A DNA stretch of 64,000 nucleotides from Prauserella_A sp040645195. GTDB lineage: Bacteria; Actinomycetota; Actinomycetes; Mycobacteriales; Pseudonocardiaceae. The stretch spans positions 31,423 through 95,422 of the forward strand of contig NZ_JBEYXW010000024.1 in assembly GCF_040645195.1 (NCBI RefSeq), read 5' to 3'. The notes beneath the pieces are model-generated. The model worked only from the letters and a program-made list of their open reading frames with translations. It ran no database searches and was not told the origin of the DNA. Shown in pieces: positions 34,660 to 41,786 of the stretch. Made by a program: the position numbers and the translations under genes. Within the stretch, counting starts at the first letter, position 1; each line of letters opens with the position of its first letter.

Positions 34660-35253
34660 ATGGGGGCGGTAGTGACGGAGCAGAGCGCCGAGCACGGGAT
34701 CGATCTATCTCTGCACGAGACCGTCGACGACTGGCCCGCGGTCAAGGAGCATGCGTTCTCCTTCGCCTCGATCACCATCACCGAGAGTCTCAACTGGACC
34801 GACGACGCGGCAGCCCGCCAGCTGCGGGACGCCCTCGCGGCGGGAATCAGCGCCGGTATCCGGCACTACGCCCGCCCTGGCGCCGTGCAGGAGCAGGCGC
34901 GGCACGTGGTGCGCACGGGCATGCCGCTCGGCGCCTTCGCCCCCGGTGCGCTGGCACCCGCACTGGACGTCGGCGCGGACGGCGTGGATGACCGGTTCAT
35001 CAGGTCGTGGATCAAGGCGGTGCGGCAGGCCGCCGGTATCCGGCGGGTACTCGTCTACGCGCCCTACGAGGACTGGCTGCACCGGTTCCGGCCGGACAAG
35101 TGGGCCGACCGCGAGGTGGTGTTGTGGCTGGTGCGGCACAACGGCATTCCCGGCAGGCCGGGCTGGTTCCACACCAGGCTGGGGCTGCACCAGCACGGGG
35201 CCGGCGTCGACGCGCTCGTCTACCCGTTCACGCTGGCGGATGTGCTGCTGTAG
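34660..35253 (+). CDS. GH25-like (lysozyme M1 fold) protein, active-site glutamate not evident
   Basis: A protein of about 197 residues following the GH25 barrel outline: GIDLSLHETVDDWPAVKEHA, FSFASITITESLNW, AAGISAGIRHYARPGAVQEQ, ALDVGADGVDDRFIRSWIKA, RRVLVYAPYEDWLHRF, WLVRHNGIPGRPGWFHTRLG and LHQHGAGV near the end. GH25 enzymes normally have Asp-x-Glu after the fourth strand; here that position reads LDVGADGVDD, so catalysis is doubtful. There is no signal peptide. Start uncertain (ATG 34648, ATG 34660 or GTG 34672). Its 3' end overlaps the convergent DUF4185 gene by 26 bp. Confidence 0.65.
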   Translation: MGAVVTEQSAEHGIDLSLHETVDDWPAVKEHAFSFASITITESLNWTDDAAARQLRDALAAGISAGIRHYARPGAVQEQARHVVRTGMPLGAFAPGALAPALDVGADGVDDRFIRSWIKAVRQAAGIRRVLVYAPYEDWLHRFRPDKWADREVVLWLVRHNGIPGRPGWFHTRLGLHQHGAGVDALVYPFTLADVLL

Positions 35254-36235
35254 TGGTCAGCCTGCTGCGGGTGAGAAAGACGTTGTACGGACCCCACTGC
35301 GAGACCAGGTAGTAGAGGTCTGGACCCATCAGCGACCACGGGTGCAGGAAACCGCCGTACACCGCCGGATACTCCTTTCCGGACACCACGACCTCGCCGT
35401 GGGTCCACGGCCCGGTGAGCTCGGGCGCGCTGCGCAACACGATCCCCTGCCTGCTCTCGTCGAGGTGCATCATCAGCCAGCATCCGAAATGGACGTTGTA
35501 GCCGACCGACATCTCACCGACGGGGCCTGCGAACACCGGCGTGGCCGAGCGCTCGCGGCGCGTCCAACCGGTGCCGTCGAAGTACTCGTAGGCGCCGGTG
35601 TCGAGAAGCGAGGACGGCAGCACGCGCGCGAGGTAGGCGTCGTCCCGCCTGCCGTTGGTGGTGCCGAACAGGTAGACGTGCTCACCGGAGCGCGCGAACG
35701 CGCCGATCTGGAAACGGCTGTCCCCACGCCAGCGGTTGGGCCAGCGCGCCGAGCGCGGCTTGCGCCATGTACGCCCGCCGTCCGCCGACACGGCGATGCC
35801 CGCGTAGCTGGTGCGCCAGGTCCCTGGCGTCCCCCAGGACCGCACCGACATGTAGTGCACGTACTGCCTGCCCTCGACGGCGATGCCGCCGTTGGGAATC
35901 ACCGTCACCTCGCGGCCACGACCGGACGGGATGACCTGACCCGCACCGCCGCCGGGTCGCTCCACCACGCCGTCGAGGGTGAGTCCGGAGCCGAGCTCGC
36001 GGGCGGTGGAGTAGGCGAGCGCGTTGCGGCGCCAGTCCGCGGTACCCGGCCCCGCGCCGTGCCCGCCCCAGCCCTCGCCGTAGGTGTCGCCGAACAGTAC
36101 GAACACCCTGCCGTCGTCGCCGTCCCAGAGGATCCCGAGATCGGTGGCCACGATGCCGAACCGCTCGTCGGTCCTGTTGGCCGAGCCCGCGCCGGTCACC
36201 TGGCCAATCCGTGTCGTCTCACGCACCCGAATCAT
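35228..36235 (-). CDS. DUF4185-type beta-propeller protein
   Basis: A 335-residue protein of the DUF4185 (sialidase-like propeller) type: FGIVATDLGILWDGDDGRVF, VLFGDTYGEGWGG, a repeated aromatic YVHYMSVRSWG / AGIAVSADGGRTWRKP pattern with a sialidase-like Asp-box, and LVSQWGPYNVFLTR at the end. No signal peptide is visible from ATG 36235, which is odd for a family that is often secreted. Function is unknown; carbohydrate binding or hydrolysis is plausible. It is divergent from pabB (33 bp between starts). Confidence 0.8.
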   Translation of the reverse strand: MIRVRETTRIGQVTGAGSANRTDERFGIVATDLGILWDGDDGRVFVLFGDTYGEGWGGHGAGPGTADWRRNALAYSTARELGSGLTLDGVVERPGGGAGQVIPSGRGREVTVIPNGGIAVEGRQYVHYMSVRSWGTPGTWRTSYAGIAVSADGGRTWRKPRSARWPNRWRGDSRFQIGAFARSGEHVYLFGTTNGRRDDAYLARVLPSSLLDTGAYEYFDGTGWTRRERSATPVFAGPVGEMSVGYNVHFGCWLMMHLDESRQGIVLRSAPELTGPWTHGEVVVSGKEYPAVYGGFLHPWSLMGPDLYYLVSQWGPYNVFLTRSRLTTTAAHPPA

Positions 36236-36268
36236 CGGCTCGACGGTAACGGCAGCGACAATGTCGGC

Positions 36269-37558
36269 ATGCGCGTGACACGGACGGCGTTGCGGGCGGA
36301 CATCACCGCTGAGCAGGCACTCCTGCTCCTCGAGCAGCGCGCCCGCACCCTCGGCACGCCGGGGCCCGCCGCGCTGTCCGGTGACTGGTTCGGCTCACGG
36401 GCCGTGCTGGCGCCCAGCGTCGAGCCCGCCCCGGTCCACGGCGCCGAGGCGGCGTTCGCCGTGCCGGCCGGGCAGCCCACGGTCCGGGACGCCCCGGCGG
36501 GGGCCGTCGGCGGTGGCTGGTTCGGTTACCTGTCCTATGACCTCACCGATCCGTCCGGGCGCCACACGCCGTTGCCCCCGGCTGTCTGGGGGTGGGCCGA
36601 TCACGTACTGCGGCTGGATCGGGACGGGCGGTGGTGGTTCGAGGCGCTCGTGCCCGATGGTGAGCCGGACCCGGTCGCGCTGGCGGCGGAGCTCGGTGAC
36701 CTGCTGACGCGGGAGCCGCCCCGCCCCACCTGGCAGCGCAGCACACTCGACCGGCCGCTGCCCGCCGAGCACCACGCGGCCGTCAAGGCATGTGTGCACG
36801 CCATCGAGGCGGGCGAGCTCTTCCAAGCCAACATCTGCACGCGCTTCACGGGACGTTTCGCGGGGGATGCGCCCGCGTTGTTCGCCGAGGGGACACGCCG
36901 CTTGCGGCCTGCGCGCGGTGCCTACCTCGCGGGGTCATGGGGCGCGGTCGTGTCGATGTCACCGGAGCTGTTCCTGGCCCGCTCCGGCAGGCGAGTGCAG
37001 TCGACCCCGATCAAGGGCACCCGCCCGCGTCGCGGCGCCCGCGACGACCACCAGGCCCGGCTGCTGCGGGAATCGGTGAAGGACGTCGCCGAGAACGTCA
37101 TGATCACCGATCTCGTCCGCAACGATCTCGGCCGTGTGTGCGAGATCGGCAGCGTGCGTGTGCCCGAACTGCTCGCCGTGCGTGCCGCGCCAGGAGTCTG
37201 GCACCTCGACTCGACGGTCGAGGGTGTGCTCGCGGACCACTGCGACGATGCCGACCTGTTGCGCGCGGCGTTCCCGCCGGGTTCGGTCACCGGCGCTCCC
37301 AAGATCCGCGCGCTCACCGAGATCGCCGACCTGGAACACACACCACGCGGCGTCTACACGGGGGCGATCGGGCTGGCCTCCCCCGTTGCCGGGCTGGAGC
37401 TGAACGTCGCGATCCGCACGTTCGAGATCCACCGCGGCAGCGTGGCGGTGGGTGTCGGCGGCGGTATCACCGCCGACTCCGACCCGGCAGCCGAGTGGGA
37501 GGAATGCCTGCACAAGGTCGCGCCCCTGGAGCAGCTCCTCGCCTCGCCGCCGAGCTAG
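36269..37558 (+). CDS. pabB: Aminodeoxychorismate synthase component I
   Basis: A 429-residue chorismate-binding enzyme producing 4-amino-4-deoxychorismate for folate (p-aminobenzoate) synthesis. The motif TPIKGTRPRRGARDD carries Lys in PIKGT, which distinguishes PabB from anthranilate synthase (PIAGT). Other family blocks are ELFQANICTRF, LRESVKDVAENVMITDLVRN, FPPGSVTGAPKIRALTEIAD and GVYTGAIGLASP. The glutamine amidotransferase partner PabA is not in the window. The 3' end overlaps rsmI by four bases, convergently. Confidence 0.93.
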   Translation: MRVTRTALRADITAEQALLLLEQRARTLGTPGPAALSGDWFGSRAVLAPSVEPAPVHGAEAAFAVPAGQPTVRDAPAGAVGGGWFGYLSYDLTDPSGRHTPLPPAVWGWADHVLRLDRDGRWWFEALVPDGEPDPVALAAELGDLLTREPPRPTWQRSTLDRPLPAEHHAAVKACVHAIEAGELFQANICTRFTGRFAGDAPALFAEGTRRLRPARGAYLAGSWGAVVSMSPELFLARSGRRVQSTPIKGTRPRRGARDDHQARLLRESVKDVAENVMITDLVRNDLGRVCEIGSVRVPELLAVRAAPGVWHLDSTVEGVLADHCDDADLLRAAFPPGSVTGAPKIRALTEIADLEHTPRGVYTGAIGLASPVAGLELNVAIRTFEIHRGSVAVGVGGGITADSDPAAEWEECLHKVAPLEQLLASPPS

Positions 37559-38388
37559 CCGGTCGTGTCGCGGGCGGCGAGCACCGCGTCGTAGAGCTCC
37601 TTCTTCGACACCCCGGCGGCTACCGCCACCTCGGCGGCCGCGGCCTTCAGCCGTTCCCCAGCACCGACCCGCCTGGTCACCTCGGCCACCAGGTCGGCAA
37701 CGCTCGCCTGCACGGGTGCCGCCCCGGCGAGCACAACGGTGATCTCACCACGCACCCCGTCGGCAGCCCACGCCGCCAGCTCGGCGAGCGTGCCGCGGCG
37801 CACCTCCTCGTAGGTCTTGGTCAGCTCGCGGCACACAGCGGCCCGGCGCTGGTCGCCGAGCACCTCCGCGGCCTCGGCGAGCGTCGCGGCCAGCCGGTGC
37901 GGCGACTCGAAGAACACGGTGGTCCGCGGCTCGGTGACCAGCGCCGCGAGCCAGCGCCCTCGCTCACCGGTCTTGCGCGGCACGAAGCCCTCGAAGCAGA
38001 ACCGGTCGGGGGCGAGGCCGGACAGCGCGAGCGCCGTCGTCACCGCGGACGGGCCGGGCACGCACGTCACCGGCAGCTCCTCCGCCGCGCACGCCGCGAC
38101 CAGGCGATACCCGGGATCGGACACGCTGGGCATGCCCGCATCCGTCACCAGCAGCACGGTCTGCCCCGCCCGCAACGCGTCGAGCAGCTTCGGCAGCCGC
38201 GCGGTCTCGACGTCCTCGTAGAAGCTGACGACCCGGCCACGCGGGGCGACACCGAGCGCGGCGGCCAGCGAACGCAGCCGCCGGGTGTCCTCGGCGGCGA
38301 TGACCTCGGCGTCGGCGAGGGCCTGCACCAGGCGCGGCGAGGCGTCACGGGAGTCGCCGAGTGGGGTCCCGGCCAGTACAAGAGGCAC
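37555..38388 (-). CDS. rsmI: 16S rRNA 2'-O-ribose C1402 methyltransferase RsmI
   Basis: A 277-residue tetrapyrrole-methylase-fold enzyme. Family motifs are LVLAGTPLGDSRDASPRL, IAAEDTRRLRSL, VLLVTDAGMPSVSDPGYRLV, CVPGPSAVTTALALSGL, FEGFVPRKTGERGRWLA and FFESPHRLAATL. The C-terminus (VSKKELYDAVLAAR) matches the RsmI tail. The start is GTG 38388. It is divergent from pmt and shares the rsmI-pmt arrangement of mycobacteria. Confidence 0.94.
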   Translation of the reverse strand: MPLVLAGTPLGDSRDASPRLVQALADAEVIAAEDTRRLRSLAAALGVAPRGRVVSFYEDVETARLPKLLDALRAGQTVLLVTDAGMPSVSDPGYRLVAACAAEELPVTCVPGPSAVTTALALSGLAPDRFCFEGFVPRKTGERGRWLAALVTEPRTTVFFESPHRLAATLAEAAEVLGDQRRAAVCRELTKTYEEVRRGTLAELAAWAADGVRGEITVVLAGAAPVQASVADLVAEVTRRVGAGERLKAAAAEVAVAAGVSKKELYDAVLAARDTTG

Positions 38389-38451
38389 GCCCCGAGGCTA
38401 GCCGGGTGGCGCGACGGCGGGGTGACCGAGACGGTCGTAGGATCGGGCCTC

Positions 38452-40023
38452 GTGACCGCACTCCTCACCCGCACGCTGGGCGGCGTGGGCCCCGGAACGG
38501 GGCGGGCGCGGCGGCCACCGAGCGATCGCGAGGCGACCCTGCTGGGTACTCCCATGCCTGGTGACCGGATGCGCGCGCTCGTCGTCACGATCGTGCTCAC
38601 CGCCATCGGCGCACTCGTGCGCTTCCAGAACCTCGGATCCCCCACCGACAAGGGCACCCCGGTCTTCGACGAGAAGCACTACGTACCGCAGGCGTGGCAG
38701 ATGCTGCGCAACGGCGGCGCCGAGGACAACTACGGCTACGAGCTGGTGGTGCACCCGCCGCTGGCCAAGCAGCTCATGGCGGTCGGCGAGTGGCTGTTCG
38801 GGTACAACGGCTGGGGCTGGCGGTTCAGCGCCGCGCTCGCCGGCGCGCTGATCGTGCTGCTGACGATCCGCATCGCGCGGCGGCTGACGCGCTCGACGCT
38901 GCTCGGCGGGATCGCCGGCATTCTGGTGATCTGCGACGGTGTCCTGCATCTGCAGTCGCGGATGGGGATGCTGGACATTTTCAGCGCGCTCTTCGTGCTC
39001 GCCGCGTTCGGCTGTTTGCTGGTGGATCGCGATCAGGTGCGGCAGCGGCTCGCGGTCGCGGTGCGCGAGGGCTGGGTCGGCGAGTCGCCGTACGGTCCCC
39101 GGCTCGGCTTCCGCTGGTGGCGTTTCGGTACCGGGATCTTCCTTGGGCTGGCCACGGGCGTGAAGTGGAACGGCCTGTACTGGGTGGTGGCGTTCGGGCT
39201 GTTGTGCGTGGCGTTCGACGTGGCCGCGCGCAAGGCCGCCGGTGTGCCCCGGCCGTGGCTGGGTGTGCTGCGCCGGGATCTCGCGCCGGCACTGTGGGGC
39301 ATCGGCGTGGTGTCGGTACTCGTCTACATCAGTACGTGGTGGGCCTGGTTCGCCAGCGAGACCGCCACCGACCGGCACTACGTGGAGACCCACGACATCG
39401 CGGGCGGCGCCTACGGCTTCGTTCCCGAGGCGCTGCGTTCACTCCTGACCTACACGTTCAACGTGCTCTCCTTCCACGAGGGCCTGGCCACCCCCTCCGG
39501 GAACCCGCATCCGTGGGAGTCCAAGCCGTGGACCTGGCCGATGGGCCTGCGGCCGATGCTCTACTACTACGAGTCGGGCGCCGCGGCGACCGGCTGCGGG
39601 GAGACCGAGTGTGTGCGGGCGACCATGCTCATCGGCACACCTGCGCTGTGGTGGCTGGCGCTGCCGATGCTGGGCTGGGGCCTGTGGCGCTGGTTGTTCC
39701 GCGCGGACTGGCGCTACGCCGCCGTGCTGATCGGCTACCTGGCCGGCCTGCTGCCGTGGTTCCTCAACCTCGACCGGCAGATGTACTACTTCTACGCCAC
39801 CCCCATGGCACCGTTCCTGGTTCTCGGTCTCACCCTCGCGCTGGGCCAGCTGCTCGGCACGGCGAGACAGGGCTTCGAACGACGCGGCACCGGGTTACTT
39901 TTGGTGGCCCTGTACGTGGGTCTGGTGGTGGCGAACTTCGTCTGGCTGTGGCCGATCCTCAACGGCGACCCGATCACGAACGCCCGGTGGCAGGCCGAGC
40001 TCTGGCTACCGTCCTGGCGTTGA
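38452..40023 (+). CDS. pmt: Polyprenyl-phosphate-mannose--protein O-mannosyltransferase (PMT/GT39)
   Basis: A 523-residue polytopic membrane enzyme that adds mannose to Ser/Thr of exported proteins during Sec translocation. The first extracytoplasmic loop has the catalytic acid pair in PVFDEKHYVPQAWQML and HPPLAKQLMAVGEWLFGYNG. About ten hydrophobic helices follow, and the C-terminal block WFLNLDRQMYYFYATPMAPF is typical. GTG 38452 is preferred because AGGA lies nine bases upstream; a GTG at 38422 is in frame. Ser/Thr/Pro-rich linkers in the secreted proteins and kinases nearby are plausible substrates. Its downstream palindrome is split by an IS110 element. Confidence 0.94.
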   Translation: MTALLTRTLGGVGPGTGRARRPPSDREATLLGTPMPGDRMRALVVTIVLTAIGALVRFQNLGSPTDKGTPVFDEKHYVPQAWQMLRNGGAEDNYGYELVVHPPLAKQLMAVGEWLFGYNGWGWRFSAALAGALIVLLTIRIARRLTRSTLLGGIAGILVICDGVLHLQSRMGMLDIFSALFVLAAFGCLLVDRDQVRQRLAVAVREGWVGESPYGPRLGFRWWRFGTGIFLGLATGVKWNGLYWVVAFGLLCVAFDVAARKAAGVPRPWLGVLRRDLAPALWGIGVVSVLVYISTWWAWFASETATDRHYVETHDIAGGAYGFVPEALRSLLTYTFNVLSFHEGLATPSGNPHPWESKPWTWPMGLRPMLYYYESGAAATGCGETECVRATMLIGTPALWWLALPMLGWGLWRWLFRADWRYAAVLIGYLAGLLPWFLNLDRQMYYFYATPMAPFLVLGLTLALGQLLGTARQGFERRGTGLLLVALYVGLVVANFVWLWPILNGDPITNARWQAELWLPSWR

Positions 40024-40152
40024 GACCGGTGTGTTTCCCCCGTCCAGGGCCATCCCTGCGATGGCGAGCGCCGCGGGCAGGCCAAGGCGGTGTTGCTCGA
40101 CATCGGCCTGCCCGTACGAGCACAGTTCGGAACAGCGTCGTGACGTTGGTTA

Positions 40153-40170
40153 GCTCCCCCAAGGCCACCT
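40153..40170. repeat. Left half of an intergenic palindrome interrupted by the IS110 element
   Basis: GCTCCCCCAAGGCCACCT ends at 40170 and is continued by TGGTTGC at 41748 on the other side of the element. Joining the two restores a palindrome with arms of about 24 bp and one bulged C between the convergent pmt and kinase genes. The same arm sequence is intact at 27675-27721. Confidence 0.8.
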
Positions 40171-40252
40171 GATTCGAAAATGTGGTGGTGGGTGGGTAGG
40201 TCACGGTGGCCCGGTGGGCTGCCGTGGCCTGCTTGGTTGGGTGGGGTGTTTG

Positions 40253-41518
40253 TTAGGCGGCGGGTTGTAGTGTGACTTTCCGCCCGGTGAGTGTCTCGAG
40301 TTGGTGGAGTAGGTGACGTTGGCGGCGTGTGGTGTTGATCCGGCTGGCGTAGAAGCCTTCGCCGAGATCGTGGTAGCGGGCGTCGGGATCGGATAGTAGG
40401 TGCCAGATGATGGTCAGCACGGAGTTGCCCACGGCCACTATGGCGCGTTTGGTGCCGCGGCGTTTGGCGATGCGGCGGTAGCGTTCGCCCAGGAAGGTGT
40501 GTGTGCGGGACAGGCCGGTCACGATCTCGCCGAGGGTGGCGGCCAGCCAGGGGTTGCCTTTGCCGGTGGTGCCGGCCTTGCCCTTGCCGGCGGAGGTGTG
40601 GTCGATCGGGGCGAACTTCGCCCAGGACACCAGGTGCGCGGCGGTGGGGAAGCGGCCTATGTCGACCCCGATCTCAGCGATCAGTTCTCGGGCGGCGATC
40701 GTGTTGGTCGCGGGAAGCTCATCCAGTTGCATCACCTGACGGGCGAAAGGGGCGATCATCGCCTCGATCCGCTGGTCGAGGACGGTGATATCGGCGGCCA
40801 GGGTGTCGATGCGGTCCAGCATGCGGCGGGCGAGGAAGGCGTGGTGATCATCGAAATAGCCGGTCAACGCCTCGACCAACACATCAATCTTGGGGCGCAT
40901 CCGGCCGCGGGCCTTCTCCGCCAGCACGCGGGGATCGCGGACTCCGGCGATCAGCGCGTCGAGCATGTCCCGGCCGGAGACCCCGAGGATGTCGCTGACC
41001 ACGCTGGACAGCTTGATCTGCGCGTCCTCCAGCACCTTCTCCAACCGCTGCTTTTCCCGCGTCTGGTCACGGACCAGGCTGCGCCGGTAGCGGGTCATAT
41101 CCCGCAGGTGTCGCACCGGTGGGGGGTGCACCAGGCTCGGCGAGCACATGCCCCGCTCGACCACCTTGGCCAGCCACATCGCATCCAGCCGGTCGGTCTT
41201 GGCCCGTCCCGGCGCGTGCTTGACGTGCTTGGCATTGAGCAGCCAACACGTGAATCCCTCGGCTTCCAGCAGGTAGTACACCGGCTTCCAGTAATCGCTG
41301 GTGGCCTCCATCCCCACCACCTGCACCCGCGCGCAGCGCAGCCAATCGGCCAGTTCCACCAACGCGGGCGTCAGCGTCAGATACTCCCGGACTTCCTGCA
41401 ACCGCGCCCCAGGCCTGTCCGGATGCGGCACCCGCACACACGCCATCAACGACGCCTTACCGATGTCTAACGCCACGACCCGCTCAAACAGCAAGCTCGG
41501 CTCATCCACCACATCCAC
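40253..41518 (-). CDS. IS110-family DEDD transposase
   Basis: A 421-residue recombinase. The N-terminal RuvC-like DEDD domain shows acidic residues in VVALDIGKAS (about residue 18), VVGMEATSDYW (about 70) and KTDRLDAMWLAKV (about 107-111). The C-terminal Tnp domain with the catalytic Ser region contains PAARELIAEIGVD-like sequence, FPTAAHLVSWAKFAP and SAGKGKAGTTGKGNPWL. The gene is full length and looks intact, so the element may be active. GTG 41518 is preceded by GAAGGAGGG. It excises and inserts through an RNA-guided mechanism in characterised relatives. Confidence 0.95.
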   Translation of the reverse strand: MDVVDEPSLLFERVVALDIGKASLMACVRVPHPDRPGARLQEVREYLTLTPALVELADWLRCARVQVVGMEATSDYWKPVYYLLEAEGFTCWLLNAKHVKHAPGRAKTDRLDAMWLAKVVERGMCSPSLVHPPPVRHLRDMTRYRRSLVRDQTREKQRLEKVLEDAQIKLSSVVSDILGVSGRDMLDALIAGVRDPRVLAEKARGRMRPKIDVLVEALTGYFDDHHAFLARRMLDRIDTLAADITVLDQRIEAMIAPFARQVMQLDELPATNTIAARELIAEIGVDIGRFPTAAHLVSWAKFAPIDHTSAGKGKAGTTGKGNPWLAATLGEIVTGLSRTHTFLGERYRRIAKRRGTKRAIVAVGNSVLTIIWHLLSDPDARYHDLGEGFYASRINTTRRQRHLLHQLETLTGRKVTLQPAA

Positions 41519-41745
41519 CGCACCCTCCTTCCACGATGATCAACAACGGGATGGCCGCCCAGGAGAGCCAGGGCAACGAAACCGAACCGGATTCACGTGC
41601 TCGAAGCAACACCGCAGGACCCCTCTGACGGCTCCCAACGATCAGACTTGGTTACGGCCTCGACCGCACCAAGGGTGCACGACGTCAACAAGGCGACCAC
41701 ACCCCAATTTTCACCCCCGCACGGACGGCACACAGCCAAAGACGA
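41519..41745 (-). ncRNA. Noncoding end of the IS110 element, probable bridge-RNA locus
   Basis: This 227-nt stretch lies between the transposase start and the element boundary. In the transcribed sense it contains CTTGGT and ACCAAG about 20 nt apart, forming a stem, and an AACCAAGT (41646-41653) that repeats the target/core sequence at the right junction (41745-41752). Such target-like segments are expected in the target-binding loop of a bridge RNA. The RNA ends and donor loop were not resolved. The ribosome binding site of the transposase is at its 3' end. Confidence 0.5.
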
Positions 41746-41747
41746 CT

Positions 41748-41785
41748 TGGTTGCATTGAACGCAACCAAGGTGGCCTTGGGGAGC
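41748..41785. repeat. Right half of the palindrome interrupted by the IS110 element
   Basis: From the insertion point, TGGTTGC-ATTGAAC-GCAACC is followed by AAGGTGGCCTTGGGGAGC up to 41785, one base before the kinase stop codon. It holds the whole right arm and the tip of the left arm, so a short hairpin can still form, but the full terminator is separated from its left arm by the element. Confidence 0.8.
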
Positions 41786-41786
41786 G

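Larger units (their letters stand above)
40171..41747 (-). mobile_element. IS110-family insertion sequence
   Basis: About 1577 bp between the two halves of a palindromic terminator. It contains one transposase gene, a short 82-bp end downstream of it and a 227-bp noncoding end upstream. There are no terminal inverted repeats and no long target duplication. Both junctions show the dinucleotide CT (40169-40170 and 41746-41747), which matches the two-base core used by IS110-type recombinases such as IS621. The long noncoding end upstream of the transposase is where IS110-group elements encode their bridge RNA. Confidence 0.85.
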
